Assembly (NCBI RefSeq): GCF_006538345.1
Contig: NZ_BJKL01000008.1
Span: 157,767 to 221,766 of the forward strand
Reading direction: 5' to 3'
DNA length: 64,000 nucleotides
Source: Alteromonas sp. KUL49
Lineage (GTDB): Bacteria; Pseudomonadota; Gammaproteobacteria; Enterobacterales; Alteromonadaceae
Shown here: positions 17,260 to 27,164 of the stretch, one piece after another
How positions within the stretch are numbered: position 1 is the stretch's first letter
Layout: every line of letters starts with the position of its first letter
Notes under the pieces: model-generated
The model's input: only the letters and a program-made list of their open reading frames with translations
Told to the model about the DNA's origin: nothing
The model's database searches: none
Position numbers and translations under genes: made by a program

Positions 17260-19890
17260 ATGAAGAAAAACAAACTTTACACCGCCATAGCATCGGTTCT
17301 TACCGGTTTATCCTTGTCGTGTGCAGTGCCTGTAGCATTTGCGCAAGAAACAGAAACTCCTGACGAAGCTAATGTTGAAAAAATCGCCGTTGTTGGTGCC
17401 CGTGGTGCACCTCGCTCGGTAACCAGCTCACCGGTTCCGGTTGACGTATTAAGTGCTGAGGACCTAGCCGCAGTTGCCTCGGCAGACATGAACGACATCA
17501 TGATGACTTTGGTTCCTTCGTACACACTAAGCCGTCAGCCAATTTCTGATGGTGGCACGTTTATTCGTCCAGCACAGTTACGTGGCCTACCTACTGACAA
17601 AACACTCGTACTTGTGAACGGTAAACGCCGTCACCGTGCAGCACTCGTTCAAATCGGCGGTTCAGGTACTCAAGGTCCTGACTTAGCTACAATTCCCGCT
17701 TCAGCGCTTGGTAGTGTTGAGGTACTGCGAGACGGTGCTGCCGCGCAATACGGTTCTGATGCGATTGCTGGGGTTATCAACTTTCAGCTGAAAAATAACG
17801 CAGAGGGCGGTACTGTTACAGTCGATATGGGTCAGTATTATGAAGGCGACGGCACATCTTATAATATCAGCGGTAACAAAGGCTTTACCCTTGGTGACGA
17901 TGGTTGGTTGAGTATTTCAGCGGAGATCAATGAAACCGATGCCACTCTTCGCGGTGAACAGTACTGTGAAAGCTGGGCGTGTGTAGATCCAAATGACCCT
18001 CGTTTCCTTTCAGGTGGTAGTTTTGATACAACGCTAGCCGCCTATGATGAAGATGAATTTATCGCCGGTTTAGCGAGCGCGAACATTGGCTTTGGCGACG
18101 TGGTGCAACCGTGGGGACAACCCAACTATTCTGCAGTTAAGACCTTCTTCAACGCGGGTTATGCCCTAGGTAGTGATATGGAATTGTATGCCTACGGTAA
18201 CTACATGGAGAGTGAAGGTGATGGCTCTTTCTTCTATCGTTACCCAGGTAACGGCACAATCGAAGACCTTCGTGAAATAGACGGCACTATTTATAGCCCG
18301 CTAGATAAATTCCCTGGTGGTTTTACACCGCGCTTTTTCGGTGAAATTACCGATTACTCTTTCGCTACCGGCCTTAAAGGTATGAGTGGTGATTTGGGAT
18401 ATGATCTTAGCGCTCGTTATGGATACAACGAAATCGACTACACCTTAAGTAACACTGTTAACCCGTCTTTGGGCTCTGCGTCTCCAACATCATTTAAACC
18501 TGGTTCCTTGGCCAATGACGAATTCCAAATCCAAGCTGACTTTACCTACGACCTTTCTGAATACATTTTTGCCTTCGGTCTTAGCTATATGGATGAGTCT
18601 TATGAGATAAGCCCTGGAGACGAGGCGTCGTATTCTGACGGACCGCACGCTTACCAAGACCCTTTCGGTCTGTGTTCTAGAGAAGATGCCTATGGATTTG
18701 GTTTAGCCACTGACGCTCAACTGGCAACTGCAATTGCTAACGGATTAGACTGTGATGACGCTAACGATCCTGTTTATCGTACTGTAGGTGTTGGCTCCAA
18801 CGGCTTCCCAGGATATGGTCCTCTGGCTGTGGGTACTTACTCACGTGACTCAGTTGCGATTTACGGCGATGTTTCTGGTGACATTACTGAAGACTTCTTC
18901 GCTCAAGCCGCTGTCCGTTACGAAGATTACTCAGACATGGGTTCAGAGCTTGTATACAAAGTTGCTGGTATCTACACATTAACCGAAGAAGTCGCTCTTC
19001 GTGGTTCTTATGGTACTGGGTTCCGTGCACCTACACCAGGTCAGCAAGGTACTACAAATATTTCTACACGTTTACCAAATGGTTTCCCTGTAGCAACAGG
19101 TTTATTCCCAGCAAGTGGTGCAGTAGCGCAAGCACTAGGTGCAACCGACCTCAAGCCAGAAACATCAACTAACATTACGTTTGGTTTGACTGCTGAAATA
19201 GATGACCTAACGTTAACAATCGATTACTACCGCATCGCCTTAGAAGATCGCTTCAACGCTATCTCTACATTAGATGTTTCAACTGACCCAGATAGTGGTG
19301 ACGCATATTCAAGATACCTTGCGCTCGTTGATGCAGGGGTTGACGGCGCTAACTCTATCGGTGGTGTTTTCTACTTCACCAATGCGTTTGACTCTATTAC
19401 TCAAGGTGTAGATGTTGTTGCAACCTACAGCATGGAATCTACGTACGGCGATACAGTGTTTACGGCGTCAATGAACTACGGCACAAATAAATTTGACGGC
19501 GCTGTAGATGAGGATCTTTTCAACGCCGAAGCTCAATTTGATTTCGAAAATGCAAACCCTGAAACACGCGGCGTATTCTCAGTGAAACACTCTTATGATG
19601 ATTTCTCGGTGTTGGCACGTCTAAACTACTACGGTGGTTATGAGAATGCTGATGGTGGTGGTACCGTGAGCGAAATTCAAGAGTTTGGCTCTGAGTTTAT
19701 ATTTGACCTAGAAGGTACGTATTACATCAACGAAACGTTAACGTTATCCGCAGGTGTACGTAACTTGTTTGACAACTATCCAGATGAAGACACCATTGGT
19801 GAAGCATGTTGTGGTCGTATTTACCGCTCTGACTCAATCGTTGATTGGCAAGGTGGTTTTTACTACGCCCGCTTAACGGCAAACTTCTAA
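17260..19890 (+). CDS. TonB-dependent outer-membrane receptor
   Basis: The 876-residue protein has a signal peptide (ending PVAFAQ), a plug domain (GAPRSVTSSPVPVDVLSAEDL; LRGLPTDKTLVLVNGKRRHR; SVEVLRDGAAAQYGSDAIAGVINF) and a 22-strand barrel ending in the typical aromatic residue (YYARLTANF). TonB receptors carry iron chelates, vitamins or sugars across the outer membrane using TonB energy. The absence of a siderophore cluster and the neighbours (TSUP permease and exported aminotransferase) suggest an organic nutrient. A hairpin follows 20 bases after the stop. Confidence 0.93.
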   Translation: MKKNKLYTAIASVLTGLSLSCAVPVAFAQETETPDEANVEKIAVVGARGAPRSVTSSPVPVDVLSAEDLAAVASADMNDIMMTLVPSYTLSRQPISDGGTFIRPAQLRGLPTDKTLVLVNGKRRHRAALVQIGGSGTQGPDLATIPASALGSVEVLRDGAAAQYGSDAIAGVINFQLKNNAEGGTVTVDMGQYYEGDGTSYNISGNKGFTLGDDGWLSISAEINETDATLRGEQYCESWACVDPNDPRFLSGGSFDTTLAAYDEDEFIAGLASANIGFGDVVQPWGQPNYSAVKTFFNAGYALGSDMELYAYGNYMESEGDGSFFYRYPGNGTIEDLREIDGTIYSPLDKFPGGFTPRFFGEITDYSFATGLKGMSGDLGYDLSARYGYNEIDYTLSNTVNPSLGSASPTSFKPGSLANDEFQIQADFTYDLSEYIFAFGLSYMDESYEISPGDEASYSDGPHAYQDPFGLCSREDAYGFGLATDAQLATAIANGLDCDDANDPVYRTVGVGSNGFPGYGPLAVGTYSRDSVAIYGDVSGDITEDFFAQAAVRYEDYSDMGSELVYKVAGIYTLTEEVALRGSYGTGFRAPTPGQQGTTNISTRLPNGFPVATGLFPASGAVAQALGATDLKPETSTNITFGLTAEIDDLTLTIDYYRIALEDRFNAISTLDVSTDPDSGDAYSRYLALVDAGVDGANSIGGVFYFTNAFDSITQGVDVVATYSMESTYGDTVFTASMNYGTNKFDGAVDEDLFNAEAQFDFENANPETRGVFSVKHSYDDFSVLARLNYYGGYENADGGGTVSEIQEFGSEFIFDLEGTYYINETLTLSAGVRNLFDNYPDEDTIGEACCGRIYRSDSIVDWQGGFYYARLTANF

Positions 19891-19910
19891 AAAAACGTAT
19901 ATAAAACAAA

Positions 19911-19932
19911 GACACCGGTTTACGCCGGTGTC
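19911..19932 (+). terminator. hairpin after the TonB-receptor gene
   Basis: GACACCGG-TTTACG-CCGGTGTC forms a perfect eight-base GC-rich stem 20 bases after the receptor stop. Only a short T stretch follows, so partial read-through into the permease gene is possible. Confidence 0.65.
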
Positions 19933-20010
19933 GGCGTTTCTGGGGTTTGATTTAATAAATTTAAAAGGTGTATTCATGTTTTCGGTAGTTGTTACTAAGG
20001 TGAGTCAGTT

Positions 20011-20832
20011 ATGGAAATAGAACTGCTCTTGTTCGTATTAACCTTGTGTATTACTGGTGCTATCGCAGGTATAACTGCTGGACTATTTGGTAATGGTGGC
20101 GGATTCGTCGTCGTTCCAGCACTCACTGCGGTATTTCCATTCTTTACCCCACAATCAGAAGAACTTGTAAAAGTCGCAATCGGTACCTCCTTAGCTTCCA
20201 TTGTTGTGTCTAGCGTTCGCTCTGTTATTGCTCACAAAGCAAAAGGAGCAGTAGATTTTGAAGTTCTGAAATCATGGAGCATATGGATAGTTCTCGGTGT
20301 GTTTGGTGGACTTTACATCGCGAATACTACCAGCGCATCTGGGCTAACTATCGTGTTTGCCGCAGGCGTTGCACTGTACTCAATTTACTTTCTATTCCCA
20401 GACATCGTACACAGACCAGGTCTATCACTAAATATGCCAACAGGCGCAGGAAAAGCCGTACTTGCCTTCGTCTTGGGCGGGTTCTCTGCCCTGCTAGGCA
20501 TTGGTGGTGGTACACCAACGGTAATCACTATGGTGATGTGTAGAAGAACGATTCAACAAGCTGTGGCAACCGCAGCTGGCGTAGGCTTCCTGATTGGTTT
20601 ACCTGGAGCGATAGGGTTCTTATTTATGAAGCACTCTGAAACTGCAGTTTTACCCTTCGGAACAATTGGATATATCAATATGCCCTCGCTAATTGCGATA
20701 AGCATTGGCTCAATAATGACAGCGCCGATTGGGGCAAAAATGGCGCATAACTTCAGCGAGAAAAAACTTAAGCGCCTCTTTGGCGTCTACTTAGTCATTG
20801 TATCTGCAACCATGTTCAACAAAGTGTTTTGA
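20011..20832 (+). CDS. TSUP (TauE/SafE) family membrane permease
   Basis: The 273-residue protein has about eight hydrophobic segments and the TSUP pattern: an N-terminal half with GLFGNGGGFVVVPAL and a repeat in the C-terminal half with SALLGIGGGTPTVITMVM. Members export sulfite, sulfoacetate or related organic anions. It sits 120 bases after the TonB-receptor gene and 32 bases before the aminotransferase gene, so the last two are probably co-transcribed. The substrate cannot be read from the sequence. Confidence 0.87.
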   Translation: MEIELLLFVLTLCITGAIAGITAGLFGNGGGFVVVPALTAVFPFFTPQSEELVKVAIGTSLASIVVSSVRSVIAHKAKGAVDFEVLKSWSIWIVLGVFGGLYIANTTSASGLTIVFAAGVALYSIYFLFPDIVHRPGLSLNMPTGAGKAVLAFVLGGFSALLGIGGGTPTVITMVMCRRTIQQAVATAAGVGFLIGLPGAIGFLFMKHSETAVLPFGTIGYINMPSLIAISIGSIMTAPIGAKMAHNFSEKKLKRLFGVYLVIVSATMFNKVF

Positions 20833-20864
20833 TGCGGTGCTACGTATAACGAAAGGAAATAACC

Positions 20865-22034
20865 ATGACACATAACCCTTCAAGAAGAATATTTCTAGGT
20901 GGTAGTCTAGCCGCATCTGCTGTTGGTGCCTCTGGATTAATGACAAGTGCGGGGTTGCAAGCAGCTCCCGCGGCTGCGAGTGATGTTCGCTACGGTCCGG
21001 CACCCGGCGTTGCCAAACTCAACGCTAACGAAAACCCATTTGGTCCAAGTCCAAAAGCGTTAGAGGCAATTGCTACCGCAGTTTCGCAAGGTGGCGCTTA
21101 TTACGCCTACCCAGCAGCCATGTCACTACTTGATATGATAGCTGAGCGACACGGCATTACTCGCAAAAATATTTCTTTGAGTTCCGGTTCTAGCCCAATT
21201 CTTTCATATGCTGCGCTGGCTGCAAGCAAGAAAGGTAAAATTCTAGGACCTGATCTTTTTTGGGATACCACTTCTCGTGCGCCCGAAAAGCAAGGTGCAC
21301 CGGAAATTGTACGCGTACCCAACACTGCTGATTTAGGCATAGACCTAGACGCAATGTATGCGGCAATAGATGACACTATTGGTATGGTTCACGTTACCAA
21401 CCCTAACAACCCTACAGGTACGGTGTTAGATCCGGTTAAACTCAAAGAGTTCTGTATCAAAGCATCGAAGAAAACACTGGTACTTGTTGACGAAGCTTAC
21501 AATGAGCTAACAGATGATCCACCTAAACATTCTATGATCCCACTGGTAAAAGCAGGTCATAATGTGATTGTTGCTAGAACATTCTCGAAAATCTACGGAT
21601 TAGCGGGTCTGCGTGTGGGCTATATGATTGCATCTGAAGAAAATACTCAGTGGATCAACAACTACGGTATGGGTGGTTACACACTCAACCAAGCTGGATT
21701 AGCGGCGGCCATCGCTAGTTACGATGACTTCCCATTTTTAACCTTCACCAAAGATAAAATAATCGAGGCGAAAGGCATGGTCATGGATGCCTTGAAAGTT
21801 AACGGATTAACAGCGCTGGAATCATCGACTAATTTCATCTTCGTGAACCTGGGTGATGGTAATGCTGATGCATTCCGCCAAGCAATGGCAGACAAAGGTG
21901 TGCTCATCAGAGGTATTTACAGAGACTACACTAACTGGTCTCGTGTAAGTATGGGACGCATCTCCGACGTTCAACGTTATGTTGATGCTATTCCTGAAGC
22001 GCTAGAAACTATGTACAAAACGCAAAACAGCTAG
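20865..22034 (+). CDS. Tat-exported HisC-like PLP aminotransferase
   Basis: The 389-residue protein is a fold-I aminotransferase of the histidinol-phosphate type: KLNANENPFGPSPKAL, HVTNPNNPTGTV, VLVDEAYNEL and the PLP lysine in RTFSKIYGLAGLRVGY. It begins with a twin-arginine signal (SRRIFLGGS at 6-14, hydrophobic stretch, then GLQAAPAAA), so it is probably folded with PLP and exported. That would rule out ordinary histidine synthesis. An ATG 32 bases after the permease with AAGGAAA before it supports the start. A role in degrading or modifying an amino acid taken up through the neighbouring receptor is inference. Confidence 0.85.
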   Translation: MTHNPSRRIFLGGSLAASAVGASGLMTSAGLQAAPAAASDVRYGPAPGVAKLNANENPFGPSPKALEAIATAVSQGGAYYAYPAAMSLLDMIAERHGITRKNISLSSGSSPILSYAALAASKKGKILGPDLFWDTTSRAPEKQGAPEIVRVPNTADLGIDLDAMYAAIDDTIGMVHVTNPNNPTGTVLDPVKLKEFCIKASKKTLVLVDEAYNELTDDPPKHSMIPLVKAGHNVIVARTFSKIYGLAGLRVGYMIASEENTQWINNYGMGGYTLNQAGLAAAIASYDDFPFLTFTKDKIIEAKGMVMDALKVNGLTALESSTNFIFVNLGDGNADAFRQAMADKGVLIRGIYRDYTNWSRVSMGRISDVQRYVDAIPEALETMYKTQNS

Positions 22035-22053
22035 CAAATCAAAAGTCATCAGT

Positions 22054-22081
22054 AGAGTGTGGCAGCAAAACGTCACACTCT
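22054..22081. terminator. hairpin between convergent genes
   Basis: AGAGTGTG and CACACTCT form an eight-base stem around a 12-base loop, followed on the plus strand by GCTTTTG. It sits at the 3' end of the aminotransferase gene and overlaps the 3' end of the convergent MBL gene, so it probably serves the plus-strand operon. Confidence 0.55.
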
Positions 22082-23083
22082 GCTTTTGTAGTAATACTTA
22101 TTGTCTTCACCCACACTTCTCGTTAACTTTCCTTCAGCCAATAAATAATTTAAATGTGACATGCATTCAGCAATCGCAAACATCTGTGTTCTTACGTTTA
22201 ACTCTCGTTTGAATAACACGGGTAACAGTGACATAACGCAAGACGGTATCTCACATGCTTCAAGTAAACAACGCAACTGTTCGTGATGATGATTAATTAA
22301 TTCTGACACCCTTTGCTGTATACCTATAAAAGGTTGTTTATGTGCAGGTAGCACGAGTGTGTCTGGGGGCAGTTCAGCAAAGACAGGTAGAGTATCAAGG
22401 TAGTCTTTTAGTGTGTTTCCTTCCGGCTCAGTGGAATAAACACCTATATTTGGTGTAATTGATGGCAAAATATGATCGCCAGAAATTAATACATTCAGTT
22501 TTTCGCAATACAAACACGCATGTTCAGGAGAGTGACCTCGACCTATCATGACCTTCCAAGTATTTCCGTTTATGCTCAAACACGAACCTTGCCGTAATCT
22601 TTGATAAGCAACAGGAACTGGGGTGACAACACTGCCGAATCCTTTTCCACCAGATGTTAGCATCTCTATGTGTTCTGGCGGTAATCCTGCTCGTTCAAAA
22701 TAAATCTTGTCTGGTAATGATGAAGCGCCGTTTCTTCCAGCAACCAAACTCCTCGCCATAAAGTATTCCAATTGGGAAATATATAGCGGTACTCTATATT
22801 TTTCAGTAAGCCACCCCGCCAACCCTATATGGTCTGGGTGTAGATGTGTTACCACAACCCCAACAACAGGCTTTTCCAAGCGTCCAATGATTTGGTCCCA
22901 AAGTGCTTTCGTTTTACTGGTACCCAACCCCGTATCGACGATATACCACCCATTGGAATCTTCGAGTAAATACAGATTGATATGATCGAGTTCGAAAGGC
23001 AACGGCATCCTAACCCAGTAAACGCCGGGAGCAACTACTGTCCAATTTCCTTCATCGGGTAACGGTAGATCGGGGTAATGCAT
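22073..23083 (-). CDS. MBL-fold metallo-hydrolase
   Basis: The 336-residue protein has the metallo-beta-lactamase fold with the zinc motif HLHPDH (80-85), a second histidine in GRGHSPEHA and the bridging aspartate in LISGDHILP. The last 90 residues form a winged-helix-like tail (HLNYLLAEGKLTRSVGEDNKYYYK), as in the glyoxalase II-like or LACTB2-like hydrolases with a C-terminal domain. It may act on thioesters or lactones. It is divergent from the DNA polymerase II gene with a 124-base gap and convergent with the aminotransferase gene. Confidence 0.87.
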   Translation of the reverse strand: MHYPDLPLPDEGNWTVVAPGVYWVRMPLPFELDHINLYLLEDSNGWYIVDTGLGTSKTKALWDQIIGRLEKPVVGVVVTHLHPDHIGLAGWLTEKYRVPLYISQLEYFMARSLVAGRNGASSLPDKIYFERAGLPPEHIEMLTSGGKGFGSVVTPVPVAYQRLRQGSCLSINGNTWKVMIGRGHSPEHACLYCEKLNVLISGDHILPSITPNIGVYSTEPEGNTLKDYLDTLPVFAELPPDTLVLPAHKQPFIGIQQRVSELINHHHEQLRCLLEACEIPSCVMSLLPVLFKRELNVRTQMFAIAECMSHLNYLLAEGKLTRSVGEDNKYYYKSRV

Positions 23084-23207
23084 ACATTCCCACCTGTAGG
23101 CTGATATACTTCAACGTTTTATACCTCTGCAAATGAAATAACAAACTCATCTGTTTAATGTTTATCTATACACAAAATCAATGTGAACAATATGAGTAAA
23201 CCTACGC

Positions 23208-25577
23208 GTGATTAAGCAAGGCTATGTCCTCAGTAAAAGGGTCATTCAGCACTCCCAAGATCTGTTTGTTGAACTTTGGGTCGTAACAGACGACGGCCCT
23301 TTTCGGTTGCTCTCTGAAAAACAAAGACCCACGTGTTTTGTCGCTTCAGAACAGGTGGAAAATCTTCAATACCTTGCACAAAAAACGGCATTGCACATTG
23401 ATGTATTTGACGATGACATTAAAACATTAGAACAAGTAGCGGTATCAACCTTAAAAACTCACACCGAAGTCGAGCATCGTTTACTCAGAAATCTAGCTGA
23501 AGATAACAACATTACCCTGTATGAGGCAGACGTTCGATTGGCAGACCGATTCTTAATGGAGAGGTTTATTTATGGTAGTTTAGAGTTTTTATGTCCCTCA
23601 TCTAATACGAAAATAATCGATAATGCTAAGGTGCGTCCTGCAGTTTATTCGCCATCATTTACGACCGTTAGTCTGGATATAGAGTGTGATGAACTAGAGA
23701 ACTTATACAGTATAGCGTTAGCAACAACCGATACACGTATTGTCTATTTTGTTCGTCACTCATCGCACGCCCACTTGCATTCCCAAACGATACTTAATGA
23801 TGATAAAGCCTTTGAGCTGAAAATCTTGGATGACGAAACGTCTCTTTTGAAGGCTTTAGAGACTGGTATTGCAGCGCTAGACCCTGACATTATTTTAGGT
23901 TGGAACATAAAGCAGTTCGATTTTTCTGTGTTGCATCGACGAGCAAAAGCTAACGGCCTAAGGCTAAAGCTGGGGCGAGAAAACGCAGAGTTGAATGTCA
24001 GGGAATGGGAAACTCAAACCCTAGTTGAAATACCGGGTAGAGCCATAGTAGATGGTATTGAATCATTAAAAACAATGACCTATCAGTTCGATAGTTTTGC
24101 ATTGGACAGTGTAGCTAACGAGTTATTGAAAGACAGCAAGCTTATTCAATCTGAAAATAAACTAGAAGCTATCAAAGCAATGTACGTTGATGATCCTATC
24201 CAATTAGCCATGTACAACATTAAAGACTGCGACTTAGTTAATGATATTGCAACGACTACCAAGTTCATCGACTTTTTAAGGCTGAGGGGTACATTAACAG
24301 GCTTGGACCTCGGTCGACCCGGAGGCTCAGTAGCAGCATTTCTCAATGTGTACCTTCCCCATATGCATCGAGCCAATTATGTAAGTGGTGTACGACCAGA
24401 AAACGGCGGTCTTGCTAGCCCAGGTGGCTATGTTATGCGCTCGCTTCCCGGGCTTTATGACAATGTTCTCGTTTTGGATTTCAAGAGCCTGTATCCCTCG
24501 ATAATACGCACTTTTAAGATTGATCCCGTAGGGCTAGCAGAGGGTTTGATTGATAAAGAAAGTGCCGTAGAGGGCTTCAAAGGTGCATACTTTAGTCGTG
24601 ATATTAACTTTCTACCTAAGATCATCGCCGATCTTTGGAACGCTCGAGATGAAGCAAAGAAAGCAGGCGACACTGCCAGATCTCAAGCCATCAAGATTCT
24701 TATGAATTCATTTTATGGTGTACTCGGAAGCGGTGGCTGTCCTCTTTACGACACTAGATTAGCAAGTTCTATTACTTTACGCGGACACGAGATCATGCAG
24801 AGAACCGCAGAGTGGATAGAGTCAAAGGGATATAGCGTCATATACGGTGATACTGATTCTACCTTTGTTCACATTGGTAATAACACTAAGCTGGGATCGC
24901 CAAAAGAGACAGGTGAATATTTAGCGGAACAAATTAACGTATTTTGGAAAAAAGAATTACAAAGTGTATTCAACGTAGATTGTTTCTTGGAAATTGAATT
25001 TGAACAACACTTTGATAAGTTTTTTATGCCCACAATACGAGGGTCATCTGTAGGAAGTAAAAAGCGGTATGCTGGCCTAGTAGTGCGCGATAATAGCCAT
25101 AAATTAGTATTTAAAGGATTAGAAAATGTACGCTCCGATTGGACTCGTCTTGCGAAAGATTTTCAGTACAAGCTTTATGAAAAGGTGTTTACTAATCAAC
25201 CCGTTGGTGAGTTTATCAAGCAAACGACCCATGACTTACTAGCAGGCAGATTAGACGAGGATCTCGCTTACGCTAAACGGTTGAGAAAACCCGTTGAGTC
25301 ATACATCAAAACTATGCCGCCCCATGTAAAAGCAGCGAAGCATGGCAATCAAGTTAACAGGCAATCACTGAATAGCAAACGCTATGGAAAAGGCTCGACG
25401 GTGAAGTACGTTATCACCATGGCAGGGGCACAACCTATTGACCTTATCTCAGCAAAAATTGACTATCAACATTACATAGAAAAGCAAATCGCGCCCATTG
25501 CAGACAGCATATTGCCGTTGTTGAACACAAGCTTCGATGAAATAATGGAAAGACAATTATCGTTGTTCAACAACTAG
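23208..25577 (+). CDS. polB: DNA polymerase II (family B)
   Basis: The 789-residue protein is the size of E. coli Pol II (783). It has the 3'-5' exonuclease motifs (SLDIECDE; LGWNIKQFDFSVLHRR), the polymerase motifs LDFKSLYPSIIRTFKIDP, KILMNSFYGVLG and YGDTDSTFV, and the KKRYAGL element. Translation appears to start at GTG 23208. It is a repair and translesion polymerase, in many gammaproteobacteria controlled by LexA; no clear SOS box was found in the gap upstream. It stands alone. Confidence 0.95.
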   Translation: MIKQGYVLSKRVIQHSQDLFVELWVVTDDGPFRLLSEKQRPTCFVASEQVENLQYLAQKTALHIDVFDDDIKTLEQVAVSTLKTHTEVEHRLLRNLAEDNNITLYEADVRLADRFLMERFIYGSLEFLCPSSNTKIIDNAKVRPAVYSPSFTTVSLDIECDELENLYSIALATTDTRIVYFVRHSSHAHLHSQTILNDDKAFELKILDDETSLLKALETGIAALDPDIILGWNIKQFDFSVLHRRAKANGLRLKLGRENAELNVREWETQTLVEIPGRAIVDGIESLKTMTYQFDSFALDSVANELLKDSKLIQSENKLEAIKAMYVDDPIQLAMYNIKDCDLVNDIATTTKFIDFLRLRGTLTGLDLGRPGGSVAAFLNVYLPHMHRANYVSGVRPENGGLASPGGYVMRSLPGLYDNVLVLDFKSLYPSIIRTFKIDPVGLAEGLIDKESAVEGFKGAYFSRDINFLPKIIADLWNARDEAKKAGDTARSQAIKILMNSFYGVLGSGGCPLYDTRLASSITLRGHEIMQRTAEWIESKGYSVIYGDTDSTFVHIGNNTKLGSPKETGEYLAEQINVFWKKELQSVFNVDCFLEIEFEQHFDKFFMPTIRGSSVGSKKRYAGLVVRDNSHKLVFKGLENVRSDWTRLAKDFQYKLYEKVFTNQPVGEFIKQTTHDLLAGRLDEDLAYAKRLRKPVESYIKTMPPHVKAAKHGNQVNRQSLNSKRYGKGSTVKYVITMAGAQPIDLISAKIDYQHYIEKQIAPIADSILPLLNTSFDEIMERQLSLFNN

Positions 25578-25767
25578 CCCGTAGCTGTCTTTAGAATACG
25601 TAAAATAAGCAACGAATGCTTAAGGCTCAATTAAGTGTCAATTAACTTTACAGTTACCTATATAAGTAACCATTCATGTTTTTACCTTTTGTTTTTCTTA
25701 GCATTTGTTACACAGGTGTAAATCTTGCATAGTTGTCCGACGCATTCTCATTATTTATAGAATTAAA

Positions 25768-26589
25768 ATGTATAAACGCCTCATTCTTTGCCTCGTGACT
25801 GCACTGCTGATCCCACTGCAAGCAAACGCGGGGCTGTTCAGTATTAGTCTTGATTACGACTCAGATGGTGATGGTACTGACAACGTAGACGCCATCTATC
25901 AATCCGTTTTCAACGATGCTGTAGACTTTTGGGAATCAGTGTTAATTGGTACTCAGGACAATATTGATATTAACCTTGTCATCGACGCCGAAGTTACAGC
26001 TATCGATGGAAACTTCGGTATATTAGGTAGTGCTACCAACTTTCGAGCTTCTGCAGAGTCAGCAACTAGTGACTATCTTTACGCGACAGACGGTTTCATG
26101 AACTTTGACTCGGCAGATGTTAGTCGTCTCAATAACAACGGTACGCTCTACGATGTAATTTTACACGAAATGGCCCATGTTATTGGTTTCGGTACACTCT
26201 GGAATGCAGATCGCTTCGGTTTGTCAGGGCTGTTTCAAGATATCTATACCGACGGTAGTGGAGAATATACTGGTGCTTACGCTGTAAGTATTTACGAAGA
26301 CACATTTAACACTAACGACGGATACATTCCTATCGAGTTAGATGGTGGCAGTGGTACGGCGGATGCTCACTGGGATGAAAATTGGGAGGCAGGTTCTGGC
26401 GAAATTATGACAGGTTACTTATCCAGTAATGCCTTTGTCAGTGACATTACGCTGGCATCGTTTGCAGATATTGGCTACATAGTGCAGCTATCAGATGGCA
26501 CGCTACTGGGAGCTAGCGTTGTATCTGCACCGACTACTGTGTTCTTCGGAATGCTTTCAATGTTATTCATTGTAGCAAGACGTAGGTAA
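25768..26589 (+). CDS. exported M8-like metalloprotease with sorting tail
   Basis: The product from ATG 25768 has about 273 residues. It has a signal peptide (YKRLILCLVTALLIPLQANA), a zinc motif HEMAHVIGFGTLW of the HExxHxxGxxH-type leishmanolysin-like (M8) class and a later SGEIMTGYLSSNAFVSDITLASFADIGY segment carrying the met-turn. The last 25 residues are a membrane segment followed by Arg-rich end (VSAPTTVFFGMLSMLFIVARRR), which resembles the PEP-CTERM-like sorting signals of marine gammaproteobacteria. A longer in-frame start at 25705 adds 21 residues without signal character and is less likely. The third zinc ligand is not obvious in the classical spacing. Confidence 0.75.
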   Translation: MYKRLILCLVTALLIPLQANAGLFSISLDYDSDGDGTDNVDAIYQSVFNDAVDFWESVLIGTQDNIDINLVIDAEVTAIDGNFGILGSATNFRASAESATSDYLYATDGFMNFDSADVSRLNNNGTLYDVILHEMAHVIGFGTLWNADRFGLSGLFQDIYTDGSGEYTGAYAVSIYEDTFNTNDGYIPIELDGGSGTADAHWDENWEAGSGEIMTGYLSSNAFVSDITLASFADIGYIVQLSDGTLLGASVVSAPTTVFFGMLSMLFIVARRR

Positions 26590-26597
26590 ATCAGTAT

Positions 26598-26620
26598 GGA
26601 AGCGGAATTACACCGCTTCC
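26598..26620. terminator. hairpin between convergent genes
   Basis: GGAAGCGG and CCGCTTCC form a perfect eight-base stem around AATTACA, between the metalloprotease gene and the convergent PH-domain gene. It could end transcription from either side, though T tracts are weak. Confidence 0.55.
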
Positions 26621-26627
26621 TTACAAT

Positions 26628-27164
26628 TCAGCTTTTCTCAGTTACAAGCTTTTCTAAAAGCGCCTCTATCCGTTTTACGCTCTGTGTCAATTCTTCTATA
26701 CCGCTAGTACTCTCTTTAGATATTTTAGTCTGAGAGTCTATGACTCCAGACACAGCATCCTTTTGAGCGAGTATTGTTTCTCTAAATACTGAAGCGTCAA
26801 CAATTCCTATTAAAGACACTAGTGCACCAGCCCCGGATTGTCCTGCGGTTTCAAAACTTAAGCGGTGTAAGTCAAATGCTCGCATCAATGGACCCTGACT
26901 CATTGCTACATCAGTGATCTTTTCTAGCGGGATCGACTTTTCTACCTTGAATAGAATACCTCGCTTTACAACGAGCTTACGCTCGGTAAGTTCTGCAGAC
27001 ATTGCATTGAGCATGCGTCCGCTAAATAAGAGAAAAAGAGGGATAGAAATAATAAGTAAAGGTATTCCCACTAATGTGAGCATAGATACAAGGACCCAAC
27101 TTACCAACCAATAAAGCTTAACTGCAGGGTTAAAGCTCGCACTGAGGAGTGTCTTATCTGCCAT
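26628..27164 (-). CDS. PH-domain (bPH2/DUF304-like) membrane protein
   Basis: The 178-residue protein has two hydrophobic segments (about 15-45, KLYWLVSWVLVSMLTLVGIPLL and following) and a bacterial PH domain (LTERKLVVKRGILFKVEKSIPLEKITDVAMSQGPLMRAF) as in YdbS/YdbT proteins. The C-terminus is a charged, probably helical tail. It is the last recognisable host gene before the prophage; the phage end lies within about 170 bases upstream of its start, so its promoter region may have been altered by the insertion. Confidence 0.8.
   Translation of the reverse strand: MADKTLLSASFNPAVKLYWLVSWVLVSMLTLVGIPLLIISIPLFLLFSGRMLNAMSAELTERKLVVKRGILFKVEKSIPLEKITDVAMSQGPLMRAFDLHRLSFETAGQSGAGALVSLIGIVDASVFRETILAQKDAVSGVIDSQTKISKESTSGIEELTQSVKRIEALLEKLVTEKS

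Noticed and set aside
17093..17293. Minus-strand frame of 66 residues upstream of the TonB receptor
   Set aside because: It overlaps the receptor start, is Cys/Trp-rich without a pattern and lacks a ribosome site.
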